Below are positions 8,223 through 16,807 of a DNA stretch of 34,297 nucleotides, one piece after another. The position numbers and the translations under genes are program-made. The notes beneath the pieces were generated by a model. It was not told the origin of the DNA. It worked only from the letters and a program-made list of their open reading frames with translations, and did no database searches. This DNA comes from Acidimicrobiaceae bacterium (GTDB taxonomy: Bacteria; Actinomycetota; Acidimicrobiia; Acidimicrobiales; RAAP-2), in assembly GCA_003141815.1 (NCBI GenBank), contig PLNQ01000096.1, positions 16,396 through 50,692 of the forward strand, given 5' to 3'. The stretch's first letter is position 1; each line of letters begins with the position of its first letter.

Positions 8223-8563
8223 GGAAGAGGCGAGCTGCTACACCCGTCGTTCCAGAGCCGCAACACCTCTTGAAACAGAAATGCCCAAAGTTCGAGCGGC
8301 TGGTGAGGACCAACTGCCCTAATCGAGTTGTTCGAGGCGCGGGGGCGACGAAACGACTCTTCGGAGTGGGGAAGGATCCAACGAGTGACGTTCAGTGCGT
8401 TCGAGAACGAGTAGTCACATGAAGGCGTTGAAACGCTAGGACGATCAGCGCCGAATTCCACGCCCGTCTCGGTCCGTGGTTCGCAGGCCGGCTCTGCGCC
8501 GCAACCATGCGCTGTAAGAACTGTCCGAGACATCGCTTCCCCGTATCAGCCCTTGCGGGACGA

Positions 8564-8592
8564 ACTCTGTCATAAACATAAGAATTTGTCAA
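8564..8592 (-). promoter_or_regulatory. Candidate sigma-A promoter for the fibre locus
   Basis: A perfect TTGACA (8592-8587) is followed after 17 bases by CAGAGT (8569-8564), in the most A+T-rich stretch of the region. Transcription from here would give a leader of about 500 bases before the first fibre gene. Confidence 0.35.
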
Positions 8593-8879
8593 ATCGTAGT
8601 TATTGGGTAGTGATGGCGATCTCCGATTGTTTCAAACAACACCTTCGGTACTTGTGCGCATCGGCCAGAGGCAGAATTCCATCGTGATTCTCACGAGTCA
8701 AAGCGGAGGGTTAACCGATTAATCGTTGTCCTGCCTCGACTTTGGCTATCGAAGAGGTGCCGGAGCCGACACGGTAACTTCGTCAACCCGCCTTCGATCG
8801 CCGCCCGACGAGCCTCGTATCTCAACCGAGTTTGCTTTAGGGGAAACTCTCAAACCTGAGGACTTTCTCAGTAACGTAC

Positions 8880-9293
8880 TTACAGACTTTGCAGGCCGAC
8901 GCCCCGAATCGCACTCTCGGTGCCGCCGTCGATCTCGAATATCTAGCCGCATAGGAAGACTTGGGCCGGCGAAAGGGTCTATCCACTGGCGATAGCGAAG
9001 GAATGGCGAATGGTGTCCTCAACGTTGATCACCATGAAGTCGAGGCGACCGAACTCACGTTGCGCCGTCGTCACGAGAAAACGGACAACGTCGAGGTCGT
9101 CGAGGTCGCTGGCCGCGCGCCGACCGGTCACCACGACTTGCCCGATTACCTTGTCGAGGTCGCTCTGGATCCTAAAAGCGATGACGACAACGCCCAGTTC
9201 GGCCAGCGCCATCGCACTCGCCGCGCCAATGCCCCGGCCAGCGCCGGTGATGATGGCATCCTTGCCGTCGCGGTGAAAGAGATTGAGAATCAT
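8880..9293 (-). pseudogene. SDR-family oxidoreductase with internal deletion and stops
   Basis: The ATG at 9293 opens a typical short-chain dehydrogenase N-terminus: MILNLFHRDGKDAIITG, the NAD(P) motif TGAGRGIGAA, and REFGRLDFMVIN. The frame then hits TAG at 8979-8981. In the same frame, 11 codons later (ending VFLCG), comes a second TAG (8943-8945), and then the classic SDR C-terminus IFEIDGGTE, ending at TAA 8880-8882. The roughly 110-130 residues carrying the catalytic Ser-Tyr-Lys are missing. The protein should be inactive even if the stops were suppressed. Confidence 0.8.
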
Positions 9294-9341
9294 GGGTTCT
9301 TTGAATCGAACGAGCGGACCAACCGCGGGCTAGGACATCAT

Positions 9342-9347
9342 TAGCAT
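9342..9347 (+). promoter_or_regulatory. -10 box, leaderless start of methyltransferase
   Basis: TAGCAT lies 7 bases before the ATG at 9355. The same arrangement (TACCAT plus 7 bases) is preserved ahead of the related fragment at 1273. Confidence 0.5.
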
Positions 9348-9354
9348 TTTCGAC

Positions 9355-9987
9355 ATGGTCGATAGTCCTCTAACTCCTCAAGAAAGAAAAGAACATTGGA
9401 ACGCCGTTCATCTCGGAGGAGATGAGAAAACTCGTAGCTGGCACCAATCCGAACAGGTGGTCACGTTCAAGCTCCTCAACGATCTCGGCGTCGGTCCGGA
9501 CGCCACGTTCATTGACGTGGGCGGAGGTGAGTCCAACCTCGTCGATCACTTGCTGTCGAGGAACTTCTCCGACGTCACCGTTCTCGATATCTCTAGTGAA
9601 GCGATAGCGGCCGCTCAACGACGAGTCGGATCCGACCCGCGCGTCACGTGGCTAGTCCAGGACCTGCTGACCTGGGACAGCGCGCGACGCTACGACGTAT
9701 GGCACGACCGGGCGGTCTTTCACTTCTTGGCCGAAAGAGAGATCGACGTCTACCGGTCGCTGCTTGATCGGACACTCGCTCCCCACGGTGTCGTCATTCT
9801 CGCGACCTTTGCTCTCAACGGACCGGAGTACTGTTCCGGACTGCCAGTACATCGCTACGGCGCTGAAGAACTCGCGGACGTCCTCGGCGTCTCGTTTGAG
9901 TTGGTGGCGAGTACCAATGAAGTCCACGTGACGCCGAGCGGTGCCGAGCAGGCGTTCACGTGGATCGCCGCTCGACGAAGAGAGTGA
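9355..9987 (+). CDS. Class I SAM-dependent methyltransferase
   Basis: A 210-residue cytoplasmic methyltransferase. Motif I is FIDVGGGESNLVDHLL (about residues 47-62), and the acidic end of strand 2 is VTVLDISSEA. DVWHDRAVFHFL is the post-motif region typical of small actinobacterial and proteobacterial 'class I methyltransferase' proteins. The acceptor cannot be told from sequence. The transcript is probably leaderless, since no ribosome site is visible and a -10 box lies 7 bases ahead. The stop codon lies in an 8-bp hairpin (9985-10004). A broken relative of its 5' end lies at 1254-1477. Confidence 0.88.
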   Translation: MVDSPLTPQERKEHWNAVHLGGDEKTRSWHQSEQVVTFKLLNDLGVGPDATFIDVGGGESNLVDHLLSRNFSDVTVLDISSEAIAAAQRRVGSDPRVTWLVQDLLTWDSARRYDVWHDRAVFHFLAEREIDVYRSLLDRTLAPHGVVILATFALNGPEYCSGLPVHRYGAEELADVLGVSFELVASTNEVHVTPSGAEQAFTWIAARRRE

Positions 9988-10004
9988 ATCGTACTCACGA
10001 TTCA
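9985..10004 (+). terminator. Hairpin at methyltransferase stop codon
   Basis: TGAATCGT and ACGATTCA form a perfect 8-bp stem with a 4-base loop, starting at the TGA itself. There is no T-run, so it is a weak or non-canonical terminator. Confidence 0.35.
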
Positions 10005-10150
10005 AACCTTGGGCGCGCAGACGTTGCTCACGCGCTCTTGACGCGTTCGCGCGACACGCATCGACAGGGTTCACCACTGACGCAGGATGAATGAACAACG
10101 ATCGAAGACGTTCACGGCCACGCACGTCGCTCGAACCGAAGCATTGGTCC

Positions 10151-10927
10151 CTATTTCGTGAGCGAGCCCGCGGTGAGTGCGATGCCGTGACCCCACGACG
10201 TCAGCTGCCCGTTCGGCAGGTAGGCAACACCCTTGGCGTTGTGATCATCCGTTGGATTAGCGAGTAAGCGTTCTTTTCCATCTGGTCCAATGAAGAAAAT
10301 GAAGGACGAGTGCACCACGTCGGCGGTCGGACTGGCGGCTTCCACGACGATGCCGTAACTCTTCCAGACCGTCTGCAGGTCGGCGACGGACCCTGTGAAG
10401 AAATGCCACGACGGTATCGAGTTCAGTCGGTGCTCGTTCGAGAATTTTGCGACGTCAGCAACGCTCGCGTGATAGCGATTCACGTTCACGGCCAGGAACG
10501 CCACGTGCGACGCCGTTGATCCGAGGTCGCGGTACGCGTCAATGAACTCCTGGGAGACGATTGGACAGATATCGGTGCAGTGCGTGTCCATGAACTCGAT
10601 CACTACGGCGCGTCCTCGAAAGCTCTGAAGGGAGAGCGTGCGTCCGTACTGGTCGGTGAGTCGAAAATTAGGCGCCGCCTTCGCGGGGATTGGTGTGAGG
10701 CCCATGAGATTCGCGAGCGACGTCGAAACACTCGCCGGGATCCCTGATACTCGAATCAGTTGGCTCTGTTGATCGTGGTGCCGGTTGGCGAGAAAGGCGA
10801 AGAGACCCGCAGCGACAACCACGACGCCCATCGCCACCATCAAGAGCGGTCCCGGGCCGTTACGCGGTGGCGACGGTGGGAACTGAGACGCAGTTGTGGC
10901 GGGCGACGGCGATTCATTCGAAGTCAC
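10151..10927 (-). CDS. SCO1/SenC family membrane-anchored copper chaperone-like protein
   Basis: Thioredoxin-fold SCO protein of about 258 residues, anchored by one N-terminal helix (about residues 28-46) with the domain outside. The copper/redox motif is Cys117-x3-Cys121 (HCTDIC), and the conserved distal His is His206 in DVVHSSFIFFI. The first strands (APNFRLTDQYG, RAVVIEFMDTHC) are typical. SCO proteins deliver copper to the Cu-A site of cytochrome c oxidase or act as thiol reductases; which applies here is unknown because no oxidase gene is nearby. I prefer the GTG at 10927 (AGGAG upstream). An in-frame start at 11044 adds 39 residues that do not look like a signal peptide. Confidence 0.88.
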   Translation of the reverse strand: MTSNESPSPATTASQFPPSPPRNGPGPLLMVAMGVVVVAAGLFAFLANRHHDQQSQLIRVSGIPASVSTSLANLMGLTPIPAKAAPNFRLTDQYGRTLSLQSFRGRAVVIEFMDTHCTDICPIVSQEFIDAYRDLGSTASHVAFLAVNVNRYHASVADVAKFSNEHRLNSIPSWHFFTGSVADLQTVWKSYGIVVEAASPTADVVHSSFIFFIGPDGKERLLANPTDDHNAKGVAYLPNGQLTSWGHGIALTAGSLTK

Positions 10928-11119
10928 AGTCGGCGGTCTCCTACTTTGAGTGCTGCAATCCAGCGCGCTTAACGATAACTTGCCAACGAGTTTCCACGGG
11001 GTCGAGGTACCTACGAAGCCCCACGAAGAGGCGAGAAACCCCAAAATGAACTGGGCCCACTGGGAACGAGGGCTCGACCTCGAATCTTGATATCTTATCT
11101 AGTTTCGGAGGCATAAATC

Positions 11120-11161
11120 TTGGCCCGGGTTACGCTTGAATACCTTGGCACACACCTATGA
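11120..11161 (+). CDS. Possible 13-codon leader peptide overlapping the kinase start
   Basis: CGGAGG (11106-11111) is followed by TTG at 11120, 12 coding codons and a TGA that overlaps the kinase ATG (ATGA). The geometry suggests translational coupling for a gene that lacks its own ribosome site. It could also be chance. Confidence 0.25.
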   Translation: MARVTLEYLGTHL

Positions 11162-12654
11162 CTTCAGTCGCTGACGTCCTCGGAGGCCGATACCACCTCG
11201 TCCGATTGCTCGGTCGAGGGGGCATGTCCGACGTCTACCAAGCGATTGACGATCACAGTGGCCAAACCGTCGCCCTGAAGATCGTCCGATCGGGTGACCC
11301 CGAATTCGTCCGACGCCTGACCCAGGAAGCTCGAGCTCTCGAGAGTTTCGAACACCCAGGACTCATCCAACTGCTGGACACCGGACTCACCGGCGACGAT
11401 GCCTACCTGGTGATGGAGTTCGTCGACGGACCCACGCTCGCCGAGACCCTGCGCAAAGGACCCCTCGGCGCGCCGGCCACCGCAGCGCTCGGCGCACGAT
11501 TGGCCGACGCGCTGGCCTACGTGCACGATCGCGGCATCGTGCACCGCGACGTGAAACCGTCCAACATCTTGCAGTCATCCGAGGGCGACGCGTGGCTCGG
11601 GGACTTCGGCATCGCACAACTTCACGACGCGACGACGATGACGGCGGTGGGGACAACGCTCGGAACCGTTGTCTACATGGCACCCGAACAACTCGAAGGG
11701 CATCAAGTCGGGCCGAGCGCGGACATCTGGTCGCTGGGCATCGTCTTGCTCGAGTGCCTGACCGGACGACGCGTCTACGAAGGCTCGCCGAGTGAGATCG
11801 TCGCGCGCCGCCTGTCCGGCCCGGTTCCACTACCGATGGATCTACCGGTGCCGTGGAAGTTGCTCTTCAACGGCATGCTCGTCCAACAGCCCGACCAACG
11901 GCTGAGCGGAGCCCAAGTCGCGGCTCTTCTCGCGACGTCGGCGTACGCGACACCTTGGCAGCCAATCGACACCGACATCACGGAACGACTCACGCCCGTC
12001 GCGCCACACGACCTCACGGCCGTCATGCCTGGAGTAGTCGTGCCCGTCGCGGTCGCTGGCGACAACACCCTCATTACGAACCGCGCTCGCCACGCCGCTG
12101 CGACTCGCCGAACCCGACCACGGTGGCTCGTGCCCTACGGTGTCGTCGCGGTCGCCGCTCTGGGCCTTGGACTCATCTTCTGGCTCGTTTCGAGCCCCGC
12201 GAGTCACGCAGGAACGTCGACCACGGTTTCCACGACGACCAAACCACCGGTCATCACCACGACAACGACAACAATTCCTTCGGGTCCCAACGCACTGTCC
12301 GCCCTCGTGAGCACGTTGGCGACGGGCCAGTCGACAGGAAACGTGGACGCGGCGTCGGGTCAAAGTGTCTCCCAACAAGCCGAGCAGGCACTCATTGACG
12401 CCGCATCGGGCAACTCAAGTCAGGCCGCGACCGACCTTCAACAAGCGGCGACCACCGTCGTCAACGGAACCCAGAGCGGACTAATCAGCGCGAGCAACGG
12501 GACGACACTGCAGCGTGATCTCTCAAACCTCGCCGCGGCACTCGGCGTGAGCGCTCCAAGCTTTGCAACCACCACGACTACGACTGCACCGCCCAACGGC
12601 AACGGCAACGGAAATGGGAATGGAAACGACCCTGGAAACGGAAACGGCCACTAA
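11158..12654 (+). CDS. Transmembrane Ser/Thr protein kinase (PknB-like)
   Basis: 498 residues. The kinase domain (about 10-265) is complete: Gly-rich loop GRGGMSDVY, catalytic Lys41 (ALK), HRDVKPSN with Asp131, DFG at 149-151 and APE at 175-177. A linker precedes one membrane helix (about 323-345). The outer part has Thr-rich stretches, an Ala/Gln-rich segment of about 90 residues and a C-terminal NG-repeat tail. There are no PASTA domains, so it should not sense muropeptides the way PknB does. No substrate gene is evident nearby. The ATG has no clear ribosome site; a 13-codon TTG frame with GGAGG upstream (11120-11161) overlaps it as ATGA. Confidence 0.9.
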   Translation: MTSVADVLGGRYHLVRLLGRGGMSDVYQAIDDHSGQTVALKIVRSGDPEFVRRLTQEARALESFEHPGLIQLLDTGLTGDDAYLVMEFVDGPTLAETLRKGPLGAPATAALGARLADALAYVHDRGIVHRDVKPSNILQSSEGDAWLGDFGIAQLHDATTMTAVGTTLGTVVYMAPEQLEGHQVGPSADIWSLGIVLLECLTGRRVYEGSPSEIVARRLSGPVPLPMDLPVPWKLLFNGMLVQQPDQRLSGAQVAALLATSAYATPWQPIDTDITERLTPVAPHDLTAVMPGVVVPVAVAGDNTLITNRARHAAATRRTRPRWLVPYGVVAVAALGLGLIFWLVSSPASHAGTSTTVSTTTKPPVITTTTTTIPSGPNALSALVSTLATGQSTGNVDAASGQSVSQQAEQALIDAASGNSSQAATDLQQAATTVVNGTQSGLISASNGTTLQRDLSNLAAALGVSAPSFATTTTTTAPPNGNGNGNGNGNDPGNGNGH

Positions 12655-12735
12655 GTCGAGGCAGATGGCGAGGGGTTGGATTCGCGCTGGGATCTGCTCA
12701 CTGAGGGAACGAGGACAACTTCGAGCGCGACGTCA

Positions 12736-13389
12736 CTACTTCGTGCTGGCGCCCCAGTAGTCGGCACGCTCTTTTGACGCGTTGAGATCGTCCTTGCTTT
12801 CGAATCCGGGAGCCATCGAAGCAGCACTGCCCGCCATCACCTGATGATGGTCAATGTTGAGCAGTCGTATCCAACTCTGCTGACCCATGGTCAAGGAGAT
12901 GAAACACGCGAGTTCGACCAGCTCCTCCTCGGAGAAGTGGGCCCTCAGACGCTCCCAGAAACTGTCGTCGGGGTCGAGTCGCCACGTGATCGCTTCGGCG
13001 TACGAGAGCGCGGCGCGCTCTCGTTCTGAGTACGTGACCGACGTTTCAAAGTTGAGGAGCTCGTCGAGTTTCCCCTCGGAGAAGCCAGCGAGTTGCGCAG
13101 CTTCGCTGCGCTGATTGCCACAGTATTCGCACTTCACCGAACGAGAGACGTAGACGCGACAGAGTTCCTTGATCGAATGGTCGACGACGCCGTTTCGAAA
13201 CAGTCGATCCCACGCCTGGTCGAAGGCCCAAAAGGCGCCCTGCGAGTGAGCTCGAACGGCCGAACTTTCTGGTCGAGGCGTTCCCTCGACGGCGCATCGA
13301 TTCATGACCGCCATCATTTGAGCGTCCATCTCCGCGAGGGGGAAGTAAGAGATTCTTTGAGCTCGTTCGGTCATGTCGTCTCGTTTCAT
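12736..13389 (-). CDS. Carboxymuconolactone decarboxylase/AhpD-like protein
   Basis: 217 residues from the ATG at 13389. The all-helical fold is recognised by LCRVYVSRSVKCEYCGNQRSE, where CEYC is the CxxC of the AhpD/CMD superfamily, followed by AALSYAEAIT and ELACFISLTMGQQSWIRLLN. AhpD-like members act as thiol reductants for peroxiredoxin; CMD members act on aromatic lactones. The CxxC favours a redox role, but the true substrate is unknown. The start is supported by TACAAT 8 bases upstream (leaderless). A longer frame to 13470 would run through that promoter. Confidence 0.82.
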   Translation of the reverse strand: MKRDDMTERAQRISYFPLAEMDAQMMAVMNRCAVEGTPRPESSAVRAHSQGAFWAFDQAWDRLFRNGVVDHSIKELCRVYVSRSVKCEYCGNQRSEAAQLAGFSEGKLDELLNFETSVTYSERERAALSYAEAITWRLDPDDSFWERLRAHFSEEELVELACFISLTMGQQSWIRLLNIDHHQVMAGSAASMAPGFESKDDLNASKERADYWGASTK

Positions 13390-13397
13390 TGCGTGCG

Positions 13398-13403
13398 ATT
13401 GTA
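13398..13403 (-). promoter_or_regulatory. -10 box, leaderless start of CMD-like gene
   Basis: TACAAT on the minus strand, 8 bases before the ATG at 13389. Confidence 0.45.
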
Positions 13404-13549
13404 GAACTATACGGAGATTACATGTCTCGTTCGCACTCGCCGACAAGAGATTGACGACGATTTGCACCATCTCTTTTCAAGCGATGCAAGACTTCAACGA
13501 CCCCACGTACTGAGAAGGCGTGACGTTTTCCGTCCGTTCGTCCCGGTGT

Positions 13550-13555
13550 TACATT
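13550..13555 (+). promoter_or_regulatory. -10 box, leaderless start of collagen-like gene
   Basis: TACATT lies 5 bases before the ATG at 13561, and no ribosome site is visible. Confidence 0.4.
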
Positions 13556-13560
13556 AGAAA

Positions 13561-14379
13561 ATGCTCAAGCACGAAACGTCCAAAAAGTACAGAGGAACGA
13601 CCTCGAATCGCTGGAAAACTCTCGGCGTGCTCGTCAGCGCCGTAGCGATTACTAGTGGCGGCGTCGCCATCGCGAGTGCAACCACGGCCAGTCCGTCAGC
13701 AGTCAAATATTCGGCCTGTCTCAGTTCAAAGACCAAAACTTTGATCGACGTCACGATTGGCCGAAAGCTGACGTGCTCGGCCGCGTACAAACTCGTCACG
13801 TGGAACGCGCAAGGTCCAACGGGCGCGCCAGGCGGCGCCGGCGCGCAGGGGCCGGTTGGTCCGGCGGGTGCCGCAGGTGCAGTGGGTGCAGCGGGCGCGG
13901 CCGGAACACAAGGTCCCTCGGGCGTCGCGGGAGCACGAGGCCCCGCGGGTGGCGACTTGGGATTCGCGGAGTTCTTCGCCCTCATGCCAGGGGACAACGC
14001 CGCCACCGTGGCGCCGGGCACGCCCGTGAGTTTTCCCCAAAATGGTCCCTCCGATGGGAACGCGACGATCACGCGAACGAGCGCCACGACCTTCCAACTG
14101 ACGAGCGTTGGGACCTACCAAGTCTCGTTCCAGGTTCCGGTGAATGAACCCGGTCAGTTGGAACTCGTACTCAACGGCGCGGCGTTGTCGTACACGGTGG
14201 TGGGCCGGCCGACCGGCACGTCACAGATCATCGGCGAGTCGTTGGTTACCACCACCTCCGTGAACAGCACGCTTCAAGTATGGAATCCGGTGGGAGAATC
14301 CGTCGCGCTCACGATTTCCCAGAACGCGGGCGGCGTGGACGCTGCGAGCGCGTCACTAATAATCCATCGCTTGCAGTAA
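13561..14379 (+). CDS. Secreted collagen-like protein with BclA-type C-terminal head
   Basis: 272 residues. A signal peptide or membrane anchor (about 20-42) is followed by a short domain with two Cys (YSACLSSKTKTL, LTCSAAYKLVTWN) common before collagen tracts in Actinobacteria. Then come 16 Gly-X-Y triplets (about 85-132) and a beta-rich head of about 140 residues resembling the C-terminal domain of BclA (TNF/C1q-like): FFALMPG, AVAPGTPVSF-like, TYQVSFQVPV, ELVLNGA, LIIHRL. Such proteins trimerise and stand on the cell surface as fibres; that is known for BclA and inferred here. No sortase motif is seen. Confidence 0.85.
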   Translation: MLKHETSKKYRGTTSNRWKTLGVLVSAVAITSGGVAIASATTASPSAVKYSACLSSKTKTLIDVTIGRKLTCSAAYKLVTWNAQGPTGAPGGAGAQGPVGPAGAAGAVGAAGAAGTQGPSGVAGARGPAGGDLGFAEFFALMPGDNAATVAPGTPVSFPQNGPSDGNATITRTSATTFQLTSVGTYQVSFQVPVNEPGQLELVLNGAALSYTVVGRPTGTSQIIGESLVTTTSVNSTLQVWNPVGESVALTISQNAGGVDAASASLIIHRLQ

Positions 14380-14403
14380 AGCGTCTGGCCGCGAGACTAA
14401 CGA

Positions 14404-14838
14404 ATGGTAGAGGGTTACTCAAAAACACCGCTGCCAATCAAGTTGGGCGTGAAGGAAGATTCGACACTTGTACTCGCTCACGCCCCACCGACCTTCACGA
14501 TGGAGACCCCTTCGAGTGTCGAAGTACGGCGAAGGGCACAAGGTCGTGCTGACGTCATCGTCGCGTTCTTCGCACGATCGACACTCCTTGAACGACAGAT
14601 AGAGGTGTTGGGCGCGATGATCTTCGCGTCGGGCGGCCTGTGGATCGCGTGGCCGAAGACGTCGTCCGGCGTTTCAACTGATATCTCAGATCACGCGGTC
14701 CGCGACATCGCACTTCCGTTGGGACTGGTCGACAACAAGGTCTGCGCCCTCGACGAGACGTGACCGGCAATGCGCATGGTGTGGCGACGCAACCGTCGCA
14801 CGGTATCCGACGCTGACTCGGAACGTACCCGCGACTAA
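14404..14838 (+). pseudogene. DUF3052 protein gene with in-frame TGA at a conserved Trp
   Basis: The first 119 codons encode a near-complete DUF3052 protein (MVEGYSKTPLPIKLGV, GGLWIAWPKTSSGV, LPLGLVDNKVCALDET). TGA at 14761-14763 stands where family members continue DETW. After it the same frame runs on as PAMRMVWRRNRR to TAA at 14836-14838, matching the usual C-terminus. So TGG to TGA has clipped the last about 25 residues. The 119-residue product may keep its fold, so this may be a recent loss, a tolerated truncation or a sequencing error. DUF3052 proteins are small actinobacterial proteins of unknown function. Confidence 0.8.
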
Positions 14839-14848
14839 TCGGCTTCGT

Positions 14849-15475
14849 TCACGGCCGTTTGGACAACGTCTCGAGTCCGTCACCGGTGAGGTCCGAGAGT
14901 GCACCCTTTCGTCCCGACATGGCCAAGACCAGCGAAGCCATTGGACCAGAGACTTCGGGACCGTCACCGTGAGTCCACGTACTGTCAGTCGCTCGCAAGC
15001 GAAGTCCAGCGATGCGTCGCTTCGCACCTATAAGAAGATTTGAGTTCTTCCAACTGTCGGCAACCGCCTCGAGCGCAGCCTCCGGCGACGTGTGCGCCAG
15101 TCCCAGGGGTCGACGAATGTCCGCGCCGTGCACGATGATCTCACCGAGCATCGCCACGACGGGAGCGGGTGGGTGGTTCGTCGTTGTGGTTCGAGCCCGA
15201 AGACGACGGATCAGTTCATCAGGGCCAGCGGCGGCGTTGCGTTTCGCGTCGCGCTCAGCGAAGAGGTTGAACTTGAATCCAGCCTTCGCCATGTCCTTGA
15301 AGAAGTTCGCCGGCGTCTGTTCGGCGGCGGCAACGACGTGACCCGCTGTTTCTTGAACTGACCAGCCGCCGCACCATGAAGGTGTCGCCCACTGTTCAGG
15401 GGAGAGACTGGCCCAGGTTTCGGCCAATTGAAGACGTTCGGCGTGGATATTTTTCCATACATCCGTCGATTTCAT
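14849..15475 (-). CDS. Maleylpyruvate isomerase family mycothiol-dependent enzyme (DinB-like)
   Basis: 208 residues with the MDMPI N-terminal four-helix fold: LSPEQWATPSWCGGWSVQE followed by TAGHVVAA, and EIIVHGADIRRPLG. The latter two supply His residues for a metal site. Members of this family use mycothiol as cofactor for isomerisation or S-transfer; the substrate here is unknown. The ATG at 15475 has a modest GGGGA upstream. It diverges from the acyltransferase gene. Confidence 0.85.
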   Translation of the reverse strand: MKSTDVWKNIHAERLQLAETWASLSPEQWATPSWCGGWSVQETAGHVVAAAEQTPANFFKDMAKAGFKFNLFAERDAKRNAAAGPDELIRRLRARTTTTNHPPAPVVAMLGEIIVHGADIRRPLGLAHTSPEAALEAVADSWKNSNLLIGAKRRIAGLRLRATDSTWTHGDGPEVSGPMASLVLAMSGRKGALSDLTGDGLETLSKRP

Positions 15476-15646
15476 GATTGTTCCCCGTGATCTCTCCCAA
15501 TGCGAGTGACTATAACGACGACGCCACCGACACGCTCGGCGACATAGGCGTTGACGGCCCGTTCATCTTCGTCGGATCACAAAACGGTCGCTGCGGCCAA
15601 TCAACACGAGGAGGTGCGCGGCTAGATTACGGAAGGGCGCCCGGGG

Positions 15647-16804
15647 GTGCCGACGATGGGGTGCCTTTCTATGAAGAAAAGAGTGCACGGCGTTCGGGGG
15701 CCGCGACTTGGTGACGCACTCGTCTTGCGGCGCTCGAGTAACAGCCTGAATTTTCTTCGACTCGCTTTGGCGTTGTTGGTGATTATCTCCCATTCAATAA
15801 CTTTGGGGGGATTTGGCAACGAAACCATCGCTGGCAACGACACTCTTGGCGGTCTCGCGGTGGACGGATTCTTCGGGATATCTGGATTCCTGATTTGCGC
15901 GTCGGCGATTCGCCACATTGAACAACATGGACGATGGCGCGGGCTCGCCCGCTACTTTTGGGATCGATTTCTGCGGATCCTCCCGGCCTTCTGGGTCTGT
16001 CTTCTCGTAACGGCACTACTCTTTGGCGCCATCGGATGGCTCGCTGCCCATCCGTCGCTCGCCGGTTACTGGTCGCACTCGTTCGGTCCCGTGCACTATC
16101 TGATCAGTAACTTCCTGCTCAAAATTAATATCTACCCGATCTCGGGCACTCCGTTCCATATCCCCTACCCCTTGGTCTGGAACGGCTCCCTTTGGACGTT
16201 GTACTGGGAGTTCCTTTGCTACGTCGGAATCGCCGTCATGGCCGTCCTCGGGTTGCTCACTCGTCGCCGGGTGGTTCTCGCGATAGCCGTCGCAATCTGG
16301 TGCGTGGAGATCGGACTGTTCATACACCCCTCTCAACACCCGAGTGCGCAATTCGCGGCACGATTCGCTTCGATCTTCCTCGTCGGTGCCCTCTGCTATC
16401 TCTATCGTGACCGCGTGCCAGACTCAGGTCGTCTGGCTCTCGGACTGACTGCCTTGGGGTGCCTCGGGCTCTCGATTGGCCACCCGTTTTCTCAGGTCTC
16501 GGACTGGCTCGCTGGACCTTCCTTCGTCTACCCCGTCCTTTGGCTCGGCGCCCATCTGCCGTTCCAGCGCGTGGGCGCTACCAATGACATCAGTTATGGC
16601 GTCTATATCTACGCTTTCCCCGTGGGACAACTCTTTGCGCTGGCCGGCTTACAGAAGGCGGGTTACGTCCCCTATACGCTTTGCACGATTGCCGGCACTC
16701 TTCCACTCGCGGCGGCAAGTTGGTGGGGTATTGAACGCTGGGCCTTGAAGGCTCGCGCGTGGCAACCTTTCCATCACACGAGTGACTCACCAAGATTCTT
16801 GTGA
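15647..16804 (+). CDS. Acyltransferase family 3 (OafA/YrhL-like) membrane protein
   Basis: An integral membrane O-acyltransferase of about 385 residues with about ten helices. The family's hallmark catalytic His lies in helix 1 (LRLALALLVIISHS). The following motifs are GGLAVDGFFGISGFLI, RYFWDRFLRILPAFW and WNGSLWTLYWEF. Relatives move acetyl or other acyl groups onto cell-wall or exopolysaccharide sugars; the acceptor is not known. Starts are possible at GTG 15647 (GGAAGG 9 bases upstream), ATG 15656 or ATG 15671; I kept the first. Confidence 0.88.
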   Translation: MPTMGCLSMKKRVHGVRGPRLGDALVLRRSSNSLNFLRLALALLVIISHSITLGGFGNETIAGNDTLGGLAVDGFFGISGFLICASAIRHIEQHGRWRGLARYFWDRFLRILPAFWVCLLVTALLFGAIGWLAAHPSLAGYWSHSFGPVHYLISNFLLKINIYPISGTPFHIPYPLVWNGSLWTLYWEFLCYVGIAVMAVLGLLTRRRVVLAIAVAIWCVEIGLFIHPSQHPSAQFAARFASIFLVGALCYLYRDRVPDSGRLALGLTALGCLGLSIGHPFSQVSDWLAGPSFVYPVLWLGAHLPFQRVGATNDISYGVYIYAFPVGQLFALAGLQKAGYVPYTLCTIAGTLPLAAASWWGIERWALKARAWQPFHHTSDSPRFL

Positions 16805-16807
16805 CGA

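Larger units (their letters stand above)
8055..8879. other. Long gene-free region, probable leader of the fibre locus
   Basis: No recognisable gene. It contains a promoter-like TTGACA at 8587-8592 and a foldable domain at 8111-8222 (both listed) ahead of the first fibre subunit. An open minus-strand frame (8051-8533, 160 codons) overlaps the subunit start by ATGA, but its translation resembles nothing known. The part from 8600 to 8879 shows nothing I can name. Confidence 0.5.

Noticed and set aside
8075..8422. Plus-strand frame of 115 codons in the same leader region
   Set aside because: No ribosome site and no recognisable protein; it is opposite to the likely leader transcript.
8051..8533. 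Minus-strand frame of 160 codons ending ATGA on the first fibre gene
   Set aside because: The overlap is suggestive and GGGGA precedes the ATG, but the translation matches nothing and covers the foldable leader. A non-coding leader seems likelier, though this is not certain.
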